Shown here one piece after another: positions 32,844 through 42,749 of a stretch of 64,000 nucleotides of DNA (its first letter is position 1; each line of letters opens with the position of its first letter). The DNA comes from Paraescarpia echinospica. Taxonomy: Eukaryota; Annelida; Polychaeta; Sabellida; Siboglinidae. The stretch is from NCBI GenBank assembly GCA_020002185.1, contig CM034544.1:29341531-29405530 (forward strand), given 5' to 3'. A program made the position numbers and the translations under genes. Below the pieces are notes generated by a model. It had not been told where the DNA came from and did not search any database. It saw only the letters and a program-made list of their open reading frames with translations.

Positions 32844-33590
32844 ATGCCGCCCGCTGCAATGCTCAGCATCTGCGACATGTGCCCGGCCAGATTCCGGTCA
32901 CCGAAACTGCTGCAACGCCACCTACTGCTGGCGCACGGGAGCGAAGAGGACCGCGCCTGTGGAATCGCGGCCCTGAAAGCCAGACGCCAGCAGCGAGGAC
33001 CTGTTGTAACCACTGGCCTCACCACGAACGAGACGGTGCTGGTTTGCCGGCCCCGTCTCCCGTCGACCGGTGACAGCGACAACACCAGCGGCAGCAGCAG
33101 TGACAGTGACAGCGCCAGCGAGAGCAGCGACAGAAGCAGCGAGGCTGAACCGGACGCTGATCCGAGGCTGCCACCACTGACCCCCCCTCGGGTCGTGCCG
33201 GGGCTGCCGGAACTATTCCCGGGAGAGGGGGAAAACCACGATGTAGTCGATGATGCGACGCGGAGCAAGGGCCGCCCCGCCTTCGCACGGATAAAGATCG
33301 CCTCGATCGATGCCTCGGTGCGCTACCGAGACGAGCTGCCTGATCCCCGGCTCCACTTTCTGGGGGCGCCGTCGGTGACGTCGTCAGGCGCTATCGCTGC
33401 ACACCTACGGACGTATCGTCGGAGAGCTCGACGGCGACCCGTCGAACTGGCCGTCACCCGCACTCGCACCGCGGCCGTCATCTACACTGAGACAGCGATC
33501 CTCCCCGACGGGACAAGGTACCAACTAACGCAAAAGTGGGTGCCACCCCCGACTGCAAGGGAAACGGAAGCCGTCGCCACACAGACGTGA
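32844..33590 (+). CDS. Third ORF of the gypsy element: C2H2 zinc-finger protein
   Basis: 248 codons, ATG to TGA, located where env or another accessory ORF would sit. Residues about 9-30 form one classical C2H2 finger, CX2CX12HX4H (CDMCPARFRSPKLLQRHLLL then AH). Residues about 75-112 are a Ser/Asp/Glu-rich acidic stretch (SGSSSDSDSASESSDRSSEA), followed by Pro-rich and Arg-rich (YRRRARRRPVEL) segments. No signal peptide or membrane segment is seen, so it is not an envelope protein. GC content is high and the frame is intact. A role in regulating or targeting the element, or nucleic-acid binding, is plausible but unproven. I do not recognise a named family. Confidence 0.7.
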   Translation: MPPAAMLSICDMCPARFRSPKLLQRHLLLAHGSEEDRACGIAALKARRQQRGPVVTTGLTTNETVLVCRPRLPSTGDSDNTSGSSSDSDSASESSDRSSEAEPDADPRLPPLTPPRVVPGLPELFPGEGENHDVVDDATRSKGRPAFARIKIASIDASVRYRDELPDPRLHFLGAPSVTSSGAIAAHLRTYRRRARRRPVELAVTRTRTAAVIYTETAILPDGTRYQLTQKWVPPPTARETEAVATQT

Positions 33591-33815
33591 ACATTTTATA
33601 AAAACGTGGAACATTTTACAACCTAGACCTCGACCGTCATTACATATTTGCCTTTTCAGAACTTTGAACTATTGATGGTTATCGACTGTTTTATTTCAGC
33701 ATTACTATTGAAAGCTGTATATTGTATGTTGCACATGTGTTATCTATTGTTGCATGTGTGTTATCTATTGTTGCATGTATGTTATCTATTACGATTTCGG
33801 GACGAAATTTTAAAT

Positions 33816-33828
33816 GGCGGGGGGGTAG
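33816..33828 (+). other. Polypurine tract
   Basis: GGCGGGGGGGTAG immediately before the 3' LTR; expected primer for plus-strand cDNA synthesis. Confidence 0.7.
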
Positions 33829-34433
33829 TGTAGAGAATTTAGAATGATAACGCACATGGTATCAATCTTCTTAATTGTTGGATGTTGTACAGGCTCCGAA
33901 AAGCCAATTTATATGCAAATGACTATAGCTCGGGTGGGGGATTTGTTTACATTTGAGGCCATCTGGTTTTAGGGAGGCGAGAGCCCTATACAGAGGGCCT
34001 TTGTTCAGAAGGTTACTATAAGTTCACTGGCACCCTGACAAGATTTCTAGAGACCCGTAGACTTTGGGAATGACATAACTAAAGGGTCAGCGTCTCACCC
34101 AAGGCTATGGTTTTAGCAGTATAAATAAGGGGGATTTGTGGATAATCGAGGCGACTACTGGGGCACACTGCCGGAGGAACGTTTCTCGTGAAGCACTGTC
34201 ACCGAGCGCCCTGCGAGAAGTACTCAGACTCTCGCAGTGCAATCAGTTATTCGCAGACTCGGTGAGTAACTCGGTTGCTGTATATAAGCCGCCGCCGTCT
34301 GACTTATCGTTCTGACACCTAGAATTCGGTTGCTGTATATAGGCCGCCGCCGTCTGACCTATCATTAGTACGACCGAGTGAGTGAACGTGTGCCCGTACG
34401 CTTCCCTGCCGACCGCTCGACGCAAACGCTACA
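33829..34433 (+). repeat. 3' LTR
   Basis: Same length as the 5' LTR. Differences noticed: A/G near position 18, C/T near 47, and G/C near 107 of the LTR. Confidence 0.97.
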
Positions 34434-35510
34434 CAAATATCAATGTCTACCATGTTTGTATTTACAGCACGGCAACGACACCATGTTCCAGTAATACAGT
34501 TCGTGGAAACGTTACGAAAATCACACAACATATTGGCCAGACTGAAGAATAACGATGTCAATCATTTCATTAATGTAAAGCCATGACAATAAAATATATA
34601 GTTGCTATATCATCTCTGACTGATCTTTCTTAAGAACAATGCACCAGGGGCTAGTATCAGGAAGCATTCGAATGGACTTAGTAGTTAGTGTATCTGTTCA
34701 CAAAGCTTTGCGTATCTTCCACGACAGTTTCAACAATCGGCGAAAAACATTCGTATGGTACGAACGCTTCCGAAATCGATCCCAGGTCTCTGCAGAATAA
34801 AGATTCGGTGCGCTAAACGCTAAAATGTGGACAGGTAGAATATGTGATTTACATGTAGGTTACACATGAATACTTGCATGTGGAACGTTTCATGCTTTCC
34901 TATATTTGCCTTGTAATCTCGCTATTAGGTCTCCTTGTATATGAAACACATATTTCTCTGGATAGCACTCAACCATATTGCAATTCAGACAATCAGTGGC
35001 GGAATACCAATATACACATCTACTGGCACTTCCTAGGGCAATGGGTCCTCGAAAATAGCTGAGCATATGTTTGTGTACTGAGTATAAATGTATGCAAATT
35101 ACACCATACATAAGGATTACAAAAGAAAATGCACGCACTTGTTTCCATTGTGGTCCTTGGACAGACACAGACAAATACAGGACACAGTTATTAAAAATAT
35201 GATACAATAACTAGACTAAATAGACTAAAACAGCAATAATTAATAACTTAAAATTAATATTAGCTAATACTCAGATAGCAAAGGAGATTAATACACATGA
35301 TATCGTAAAGTAGATTACCTCCTGATTATTAAATAATTTGAAAAAACCGGCTCATATACTAGATATATGTAATAACACATATAAAATTAAACATTTGATA
35401 CAGTTTAAGATTCGAAATCAACAAAAAGAGCTATCTTCCAGTAAAGCCCAGATTATTAAGATAATTAACCAAAAAATTATTACACTTAAAAAATTATGTT
35501 ACTAGTTAGG
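34434..35510. other. Non-coding stretch
   Basis: No gene supported. Unique-looking AT-rich DNA right of the gypsy element. Confidence 0.45.
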
Positions 35511-35639
35511 AGCTTCCCGTCTGATTTGTAAGATACCTCAATACCGAATGTTTTAGTAGATAATGGTACCTCAAAATAAGATGGCATTAATAGTATACAC
35601 ATGAGCTGGCTTCCTGATTATTAAGGTAACCGAAGAAAG

Positions 35640-35800
35640 CTGTTTCACTAGACATTTAAACTTATACTTTTTAGGAGCACCTTGTATGTTAAATGGCAAT
35701 CCATTCCATGCCTGTACACCTGTGTAGTAAAAAGAAGTTTGATTAAATGAAGAGACAAAATACTATATCTTGTATTTACACCGTGCTGCTTGCACGTAAC
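35640..35800 (-). pseudogene. LINE ORF2 C-terminal remnant
   Basis: The minus strand reads SSFNQTSFYYTGVQAWNGLP, then FNIQGAPKKYKFKCLVKQL. The pattern (FxYxGxxxWNxLPxNI...) is that of non-LTR polyprotein C-termini. Short and broken upstream. Confidence 0.5.
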
Positions 35801-35944
35801 GTTGAACGAATCGGACAAACAAATGTTCGCTTCTTGGAAGCTCACATCGCAACCAATATACTGGAGTCTCATTGCAGTGTCGCTTCGTCAAAACAACTCC
35901 ATGTATTCATTGTTGCAACACGTCCTTCTTGAAGGCAGCCTGTA

Positions 35945-36245
35945 GAATATGTTTGCCGTTAAATACAAGCAAGACGTCACACGCAGTTAAAGAAATAAAA
36001 CACACGTTTTTTCTTCAACTGTTGCGTCATTGTATTTTGATTAATTGTCAAAGATGCTATTGTTTTTTTACTAAACAAGGGCGATGCAACGCAGTGAATA
36101 ATACATGTCCACATTGCATGCGGCTACTCGTTAACACAGCTCAACATCCTGCACACGAAGTTACTGACGTTTGTTGGAGTGTCAATCCAGTGTGTGAAGA
36201 CGTCAGCGTATGACGTTCAAAACAACCCACATTTAAAATATTACG
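35945..36245 (-). repeat. Dispersed repeat A, copy 2
   Basis: Reverse complement of 22480-22790. Shared words include CATGTCCACATTGCATGCGG and TGCACACGAAGTTACTGACG. No coding potential recognised. Confidence 0.75.
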
Positions 36246-36289
36246 GTTGTTTTCAACCTAAGTAACAGCCATTCCCCACTTGGTCCACA

Positions 36290-36620
36290 AGCAGCAATGT
36301 GGTCTGGTGCTAGCTGTTACATTAACAGGCATCGTCAAAATGACGTTGTATCAAGGCAGAGGTCAACATTGCTTTTTTTCATGTTGACATTTGTTGTTTG
36401 CCTGTACAAGAACTTTAACTTGGCATTTGATTTATTAATGATCTTGTCAGCCATTCCTTCTCCAGTTAGTGACTGGTCTAACTCTACATCTAAGTAGTTA
36501 ACATGCGTTGGACATGTCAATATATTGCCAGAACATTTCACCAGGATGGAATTACCCGTATGTAATTTACGTTTTGACCAAAACAGGATGGATTCAGTTT
36601 TGCCTAGATGGAGTGACAGT
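36290..36620 (-). pseudogene. LINE reverse transcriptase thumb remnant
   Basis: The minus strand reads KTESILFWSKRKL, then NYLDVELDQSLTGEGMADKI and NAKLKFLYRQTTNVNMKKS. The pattern (YLGVELDxxLTGExxAxKIxxKxNxKLKFLYRQ) is a familiar post-palm region of jockey-type LINEs. Both ends are missing. Confidence 0.6.
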
Positions 36621-36898
36621 TAGTTGTTTATTAGCCATTCTCTGGCTATGAAAGACAGTCTAGCGTAAAGCAATTGATTGTATTTAAATCAGGTCACTAC
36701 CGGTAACGTTAGCATTTCTGATAGTATAGATAGTCAGGTGTGACTATAACCAAAAACTGTAACTGAAATAAACAAGGCAATCTTTCGTAAAGTGTAACAT
36801 TTATGCACAGGAAACAGTTTTCTTAAAGACTACGTAGACAGTGAATAGTGTAAACACAGTTTACTAAATTATATTATTATTATTAAATAAATTCTGAT

Positions 36899-37177
36899 AT
36901 GGCGCTTTGGAAGCGGCACTTCAATGCAAAGAGACACTTGGTACACGACTACAGCCACAGTTGGGTGGATTGTGCCCTATTCGGCTGTGGGAAGTCATGG
37001 ACAGACACCAAGGAAGAGGGATTCACCTTTCAGTGCGTGGGGTGTTGGAAGGTGGAATTTCTGGAGAAAGAGGTAGCTAGGTTGGTAGTTATTGTGAAGG
37101 GGATTGAGATGGGAATCAGCAAGGAGATATGTAGATTGGAGAGAGAGAAGGCAGGAAGAGAGTTGGGTATACTGTGA
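36899..37177 (+). pseudogene. LINE ORF1, N-terminal zinc-finger part
   Basis: 92 codons from ATG. It contains W-x2-C-x4-C then TKEEGFTFQCVGCWKVEFLE, giving a CX4C...CX2C metal-binding arrangement followed by a Leu/Lys/Glu coiled-coil-like helix (EKEVARLVVIVKGIE). This fits the PHD-like finger plus coiled coil of CR1 ORF1 proteins. Reading ends at a stop; a 161-bp duplication follows and disrupts the frame. Confidence 0.6.
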
Positions 37178-37400
37178 GACTGAAGGAACAGAATAGTGGC
37201 ACGAAGACCGAGGAAATGAGACTGAGAGGAGGGAAGATGAGGTTGGTAGTTATTGTGAAGGGGATTGAGATGGGAATCAGCAAGGAGATAGGTAGATTGG
37301 AGAGAGAGAAGACAGGAAGAGAGTTGGGTATACTGTGAGACTGAAGGAGCAGAATAGTGGCACGAAGACCGAGGAAATGAGACTGAGAGGAGGGAAGATG
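37079..37400 (+). repeat. 161-bp tandem duplication inside LINE ORF1
   Basis: AGGTTGGTAGTTATTGTGAA starts at 37079 and again at 37240; the two units are nearly identical. 161 is not a multiple of three, so it breaks ORF1. Confidence 0.9.
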
Positions 37401-37766
37401 ATCGGAGGGGATGAAATTGGAGGATCGACGGCAGGAAATGTGACAGGTGTGAAGGTGACAGGGGAGAAAGTGACTATAGAGAAAGAGGTAGGAGGTAAAA
37501 AGAGATGGGAGAGGAGAGAAGGAAATGCAATGGGAGGAAAGATAACGGGAAGAAAGGAAGTGAGAGTAAATGTGACAGAAGAGAAGTTGAGAGGGACGAC
37601 GACAGGAGGAAAGGTGACAAGAGAAACAGCGTCAAGAAAGAATTGAACGGACGGGATTGTGACAGGAGAGCAGAAGACAGGGGAACAAAACTAAGACAAG
37701 ACATATGTAAACCGGGGAAGGAGCTATTCTGAGGCAGTGATTGAGGGGGCATTGAGAAAATAGAGG

Positions 37767-38234
37767 GTGTTAATTGGCGACTCTCTTCTGAGAAAGACGG
37801 ACAAGACAATAAGCGAAGGGGAGGACGTCGTTGTTTGTTTGCCGGGGGCTAGGATCGAACATGTGACTGAAAGGGTACATAAGGTATTGGGGCATGGCAA
37901 GGGAGGGACTATATTAGTACACGTAGGGACAAATAATTCTGACAGAGAGGGAACAACTGGGATTGTATTGAAATACAGACAGTTAGTGAGGTTAGTGAAG
38001 TTAAAGAAGACAAGATTTGAACAGATTATTCTCTCAGGAATTTTGCCAGTAATGGGAGGAAAGGGGCCAACACATAGAAACTGCAAGAGGTTGGCGATCA
38101 ACGCACTAGTTGAGGAGATGTGTAAAGAAGAGGGGGTGGGAATCGTATATTTATGGGGATACTTTATTGTGAGGGAAGCTGTGTACATGAGAGATAACCT
38201 CCATCTAAGTGGAAAGAGGCAGCAGTTTTCTTAG
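37767..38234 (+). pseudogene. LINE ORF1 SGNH-esterase domain
   Basis: 155 codons open. SGNH blocks in order: IGDSLLRKTD (block I Ser), VVCLPGARIEHVTERVHKVL (Gly), VHVGTNNSDREG (block III Asn), IILSGILPVMGG, and RDNLHLSGKR (block V Asp-x-x-His). All four catalytic residue types are visible, as in the esterase half of CR1-type ORF1 proteins. It is separated from the zinc-finger part by a Lys/Glu/Arg-rich, frame-broken linker (37.2-37.7 kb), so the full ORF1 is not open. Confidence 0.75.
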
Positions 38235-38400
38235 ATAACTTGCTGCAATATTTTGACAGTGGGACAGGCTGCATCTATTTAAACTAGATTCGCAGAGGGA
38301 TTCGCAGAGAAGCCTGCAACTGGAGGCATAGATAAAGATAGCAGAAATAAATCAGCAAAGAACAGCCTGGAAAACTGTTCTGAATCAGAAAATAAATGTT

Positions 38401-39060
38401 TTTCTTTAAATGTAAGAAGCATAGTAAACAAAAGAAGTGAACTAAACAGTATGGTAGACGATATTGACCCTCACATAATAGGTATAACCGAAACATCTGC
38501 CTCCACTGATATATCAGATGCAGAGTTGGGACTAACAGGCAACGTAATATTCAGGAAAGAGAGAATAGGAAGAAGGGGAGGTGGAGTTATTTTAAATGTT
38601 AAAGAATCTATCCAGGCTTATCAAATAAAATTAGAAACAGAAGCAGATTGCGAAGAATCTGCTTGGTGTAACATATTTGCAGGAAACTCAAGTGTACAAG
38701 ATAATAAAAAGTGCAAAAAGCTATAATGGAAGTTAGCAAACGGGAATGTATTATTATTGGAGATTTTAACCATGGTCATTTACAATGAAAATCCTTACAG
38801 AGTAAGGGGAGTGAGGACCACAAGTTTTTAGTTTTAGTAAAAGACGGTTTCCTTTCTCAACATGTGCTACAGCCAGCCTGTGGTGAGAATGTGTTAGACA
38901 TAGTTTTGTCCTCACAGAATGAATTATTTGACAATGTCAAATTATGTGAGCCACTCGGAAGTAATGATCACAACCAGATACATTTTACCATCAAAGTAAA
39001 ATCAATAATAATAAAAAGCAGTTCAGCACAATTTTTACAAAGAGAGATAAAGGATTGAGG
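38401..39060 (+). pseudogene. LINE ORF2 endonuclease, broken
   Basis: Begins FSLNVRSIVNKRSELNSMV (NVRS motif), then DPHIIGITETSASTDISDAE (catalytic Glu) and RGGGVILNVKESIQAYQIKL. After breaks near 38725 it continues GDFNHGH and GSNDHNQIHF. The first motifs are absent from the minus copy, so the two copies complement each other only descriptively. Contains an internal deletion and stops. Confidence 0.8.
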
Positions 39061-41100
39061 AATATATTTAGCAAAGATAGACTGCAACAACACACTGAAG
39101 AATAAGACATCAACAGAAAGCTGGAATATATTAACTAGTGAAATACAGTGCATCGTCAATAAATTCGTTCGTTTGAGAAAACAAGGGAAACTGTTCAGAA
39201 AGAAATACTTATCGAAAGAAAACATTATAAAAATTAAGTACAAACAAACGATGTCGAAATCATATAAACGTACTGTAAATGACGAAGACTACAACATTGA
39301 TAAAAAAGAACTAAACCAAGCTACAACTGAAATTCGAAATTCGAAGAGAAGCTACGAACACAAATTAGCTTGTAATATAAAACAAGACAGCTAGAATTGT
39401 TATGCATATGTTCTGGACAAACAGAAAGTTCAGGATAAGATCGGTCCTCTAGAAGATAATGCTGGAAATATAATATCAGAGGGATTCGTAATGGCAGAAG
39501 ATCTGAATGAGTATTTTAGATCAGTGTTTACCAGGGAAGATATTAGTTCACTGCCAGTACCAGAGGCTAAGTTGAAGGGGGCAGAATCACACTATTTAGG
39601 AGAGTTAATTGTAACCCCGGAAATGGTAGCTTAGAATAAAAATTGGGCTATGAAGGATAATACATCACCTGGAGTGGATGGGATTCCGCATAGACTACTA
39701 TTGCAAATTGCAGAACAAATTAGCATACCATTTGTAACAGTTTTCAACTTGTCATTAGAAGAGGGAGTGGTTCCTTTAGAACGGAAAGAAGCAAACGTTA
39801 TACCGTTCTTTAAAAAAGGTTCCAGAAATAAGTCCGAGAATTACAGACCATTGAGGTTAACGTCAGTGATTTCCAAATTATTAGAAAGAATAATTAAAGA
39901 TCGCATGGTGGGTTTATGTTCTTGTTATACATAACTTGTTAAACCCATCTCAACATGGGTTTCTAAAGTCATGCTTAACAAATATGTTATGTTTTTTTGG
40001 AAAATATCACTAAGTGGGTAGACGAGGGATCACCAGTAGATAGCATCTACTTAGAGTTTCAGAAAGCTTTCGACAAAATACCACGTCAAAGATTGCTGCT
40101 TAATCTAAAGGCACATGGCATAGGAAATGGTTTAATTAATCAGATACAAAAATGTCTAATTGACAGAAGACAACGGGTAGTAGTTGATGGGGAGGCTTCA
40201 AACTGGAAACCAGTTTTGAGTGGGGTAACAGAGGGATCAGTACTGGGACATATATTACACTTAATATATATCAACGATTTGGACGATGATATAACAAGCA
40301 AGGTGTTGAAATTTGCGGATGAAACAAAATTGTTGAGAAGGATTAAACGTTATGAAGAAAAACATGACGATATTGACAGGTTAATTAATTGGTCTGAAAA
40401 ATGGTACGTTTGGTTCAATTTTGGGAAATGTAAATGCCTCCACACAGACATGGGAACGAATATATACAATATACAATGGGAGGTTCTCTACTAAGTACTA
40501 CTGTAAAAGTAAAGGACTTAGGGTTAACCATTAGTGCTGATATGAAGGTTTCAGAGCAGTGCGGTATTGCCGCTTTAAAAGAATATCAAATCATTGGATT
40601 AATTAGGCGAAACATAACGTATAAGGAAAAAGAGCTAATAATACCGCTGTACAAAATAATAGTTAGGCCTCATTTAGAATATCGTATTCAAGCGAGGAGC
40701 CCATATCGCAGGAAGGACATATATATGCTAGAAAGATTACAGAGGAGAGAGCAACTAAATGATACCAACACTGAGTGATCTCAGTTAAGAAATACGCTTA
40801 AAAATGTGGTTTAACAACACTATTGACCAGGAGATTGAGAGGAGATCAGACAGAAGTGTTTAAAATATTAAATGGTTATAACAATATTCATATAAATATT
40901 TGTTTCTCAGTTAAGAAAGATAGTGACCAGAGTACATGAAGTTACTTTAGTAAAAGAGCAGTGTAGATTGTATATAAGAAAGTTTTCATTCACAAAAAGG
41001 ACTGTAAATGAATGGAACAGATTATCTCTTGATTGTGTTGGTGCTAGTAGCGTGAATATGTTTTAAAATTAAATCGACACATATCTTAAAAGGGCGGGAT
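39061..41100 (+). pseudogene. LINE ORF2 reverse transcriptase, broken
   Basis: Parallel to the minus-strand RT: KSYKRTVNDEDYNIDKKELN, SPGVDGIPHRLLLQIAEQIS, VIPFFKKGSRNKSENYRPLR, YLEFQKAFDKIPRQRLLLNL (motif A Asp changed to Glu), SGVTEGSVLGHILHLIYIND (motif B PQG changed to TEG) and FADETKLL (catalytic FADD changed to FADE). Multiple frameshifts and stops (for example near 39394, 39632, 39934 and 40494). Inactive. Confidence 0.85.
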
Positions 41101-41214
41101 ACAAGTAGATAAAACGCATTGGACTCTCGATAAAGGTTTCCTTGTCTACCTGCCATCTAGAGTTCATTTTCTGGATGGCAATCTTATTAAATCTTGACTA
41201 TTTAATGTGCCCAC

Positions 41215-42630
41215 TCGGTGCGTCTTTGCATTTGGTCCAATGAAAACAGCGCTACCTTCTCCCGCTGAGAGCTTTCTGCGCGACCACATTTCTTACATGG
41301 AGAAATGTTTGTACGGGTTAATGTAGACGTGAGACGCCTGGCCTACGAACTCACCGAGAATTTGGGTCTGAACTACCATTGTTCTGCCGAAACGAAGATG
41401 GCAGGACTCGACTGGCCGCGCGTTTTTCAAACGGCTGGAAAATTTGGCAATTCGGCCCCCGCATGGCACCAACATTCCGTGGGCTGACGATTTCAATCGA
41501 CCAAAGGTACGCCAGTTTTTCGAACTGTATAAATCACAATTGCATATTTCCACGTACACGTCAGCACGAATATGGAACATGAAAGAAACCAGTATGACGA
41601 ATATGCAAAAGCCCGACAAGATTGTTGCCCCGAAAGTGATCTGCGGGATGAACCCGGTCGGCACATATCTGTTACCAATGTTCTTCTTTCCGAGAAAGAG
41701 GATCGTTCAATCGCAGATGACATATGCGCCACGTCAATCCGTTGGCTACTGCAGACTTTGATCTAATTGTGAGGTGGCTGAAGCATTTTACCAATTCCAC
41801 GAATGCATCAGTTGACTTGCCCCAGATCGTAATCCTCGATGGCCACCACAGTCACAAGACTCTGGCTGCAGTAGAGTATGCGAGGAGTCGTGGTATTACC
41901 TTGATCAGACTGCCACAGCACACCGCACACAAGTTGCAGCCAGTGGACAAGTCATACTTCAAATTCCTCAAAAATGCTTAATAAGCAGCGGCTGACACCT
42001 GGTTGGTCCCCAATTCGGGAAGGAGAATGCCGAAGCTTCTTCAGTGCAGTCGCCAATTGCCTGATCATCCTCAGTACTGCCGCCAACTGCCAGATCACCC
42101 TCAGTACTGCCGCCAACTGCCAGATTATTATTAGTACAGCCGCCAACTGCCGGATCATCCTCAGAACAGCCGTCAACTGCAAGATCATCCTCTGCACAGC
42201 ATTCAACAGCCGGATCATTTACAACCTTGCTGGCAACACGCCAGTTGGTCAGTGACCTCATAGAGAAACTGTCGCCAAAACCCAAACTATCCCGTCCACG
42301 CCCTAGGCCACGAGATGCTGAATCAGTTGCGGTGCTGAATTAATCTACTTGTAAGAGAAAGCTTGCTGAACGAGAGTCAAACTATGAGAAGGCGAAAAGA
42401 ATGGTGAAACCTAAAGGGAATTCACAGTGAAGAAATAACACAAGCAAGAACTCAGTGCAGTAACGAAACCTAAGAGAAGACGCATCGGCTTTGGGGAAGA
42501 GGATTGTCCACGCATCACCTGCAGCGAGCTGTTCGTGAACAGCAGGTCAAATTGGCCAAAAACAACGATTGCACGTTAGGACTGCCAGGGTTCATATGTC
42601 CAAATTGCGAGTCAGATAGTGACTGAAGGA
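41215..42630 (+). pseudogene. Pogo/Tigger-like DDE_1 transposase, copy 1
   Basis: Decayed frames read VDVRRLAYELTENLGLNYHC, MAGLDWPRVF, NRPKVRQFFELYKSQLHIST, ARIWNMKETSMTNMQKPDKI, MNPVGTYLLPMFFFPRKRIV, QSVGYCRL, then in another frame WLKHFTNSTNASVDLPQIVI, LDGHHSHKTLAAVEYARS and PQHTAHKLQPVDKSYFKFLK. This is the order of pogo/Tigger (CENP-B/jerky-related) DDE_1 transposases. The first catalytic Asp, normally in W-N-V-D-E-T, is Lys here (codon 41582-41584); the second (ILDGHHSH) and third (QPVDKSYFK) are kept. The Pro/Ser-rich tail has five imperfect 30-bp repeats (42060-42210). The C-terminal Cys-rich PHD-like end is degraded. Confidence 0.75.
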
Positions 42631-42749
42631 AGCTGTCTGTTGGACGTTGTATTCAGTTACACAACTTTAATTTGTATTACGTTATGTTACCTGACAGTGA
42701 AGAACTATCGTAATTCTGTTCGTTAGGTACGTGTGTTAGATAATATAAT

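Larger units (their letters stand above)
26029..34433 (+). mobile_element. Near-complete Ty3/gypsy LTR retrotransposon
   Basis: 8.4 kb element with 605-bp LTRs (26029-26633 and 33829-34433), TG...CA ends, a primer-binding-like TGGTGGTAGCCGGGG just inside the 5' LTR, gag, pol (protease, RT, RNase H, integrase), an extra ORF and a G-rich polypurine tract. The LTRs differ at about three positions visible by eye, so insertion is recent. Pol has one nonsense codon and one frameshift. The five bases before the 5' LTR (ACATA) do not match the five after the 3' LTR (CAAAT), so no clean target duplication is evident. Confidence 0.95.
36897..41200 (+). mobile_element. CR1-like LINE, long but decayed copy
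   Basis: Plus-strand copy of the same family as the minus element at 18.5-21.2 kb, retaining ORF1, the complete endonuclease region, RT and 3' UTR. It shares the 3' terminus (about 41199). ORF2 carries many stops and frameshifts, and the RT catalytic box is altered, so it is inactive. The ORF1 region is the only copy of that part in the window. Confidence 0.85.

Noticed and set aside
32844..33590. Third gypsy ORF as an envelope gene
   Set aside because: No signal peptide, membrane span or fusion-type segment; a C2H2 finger is present instead.
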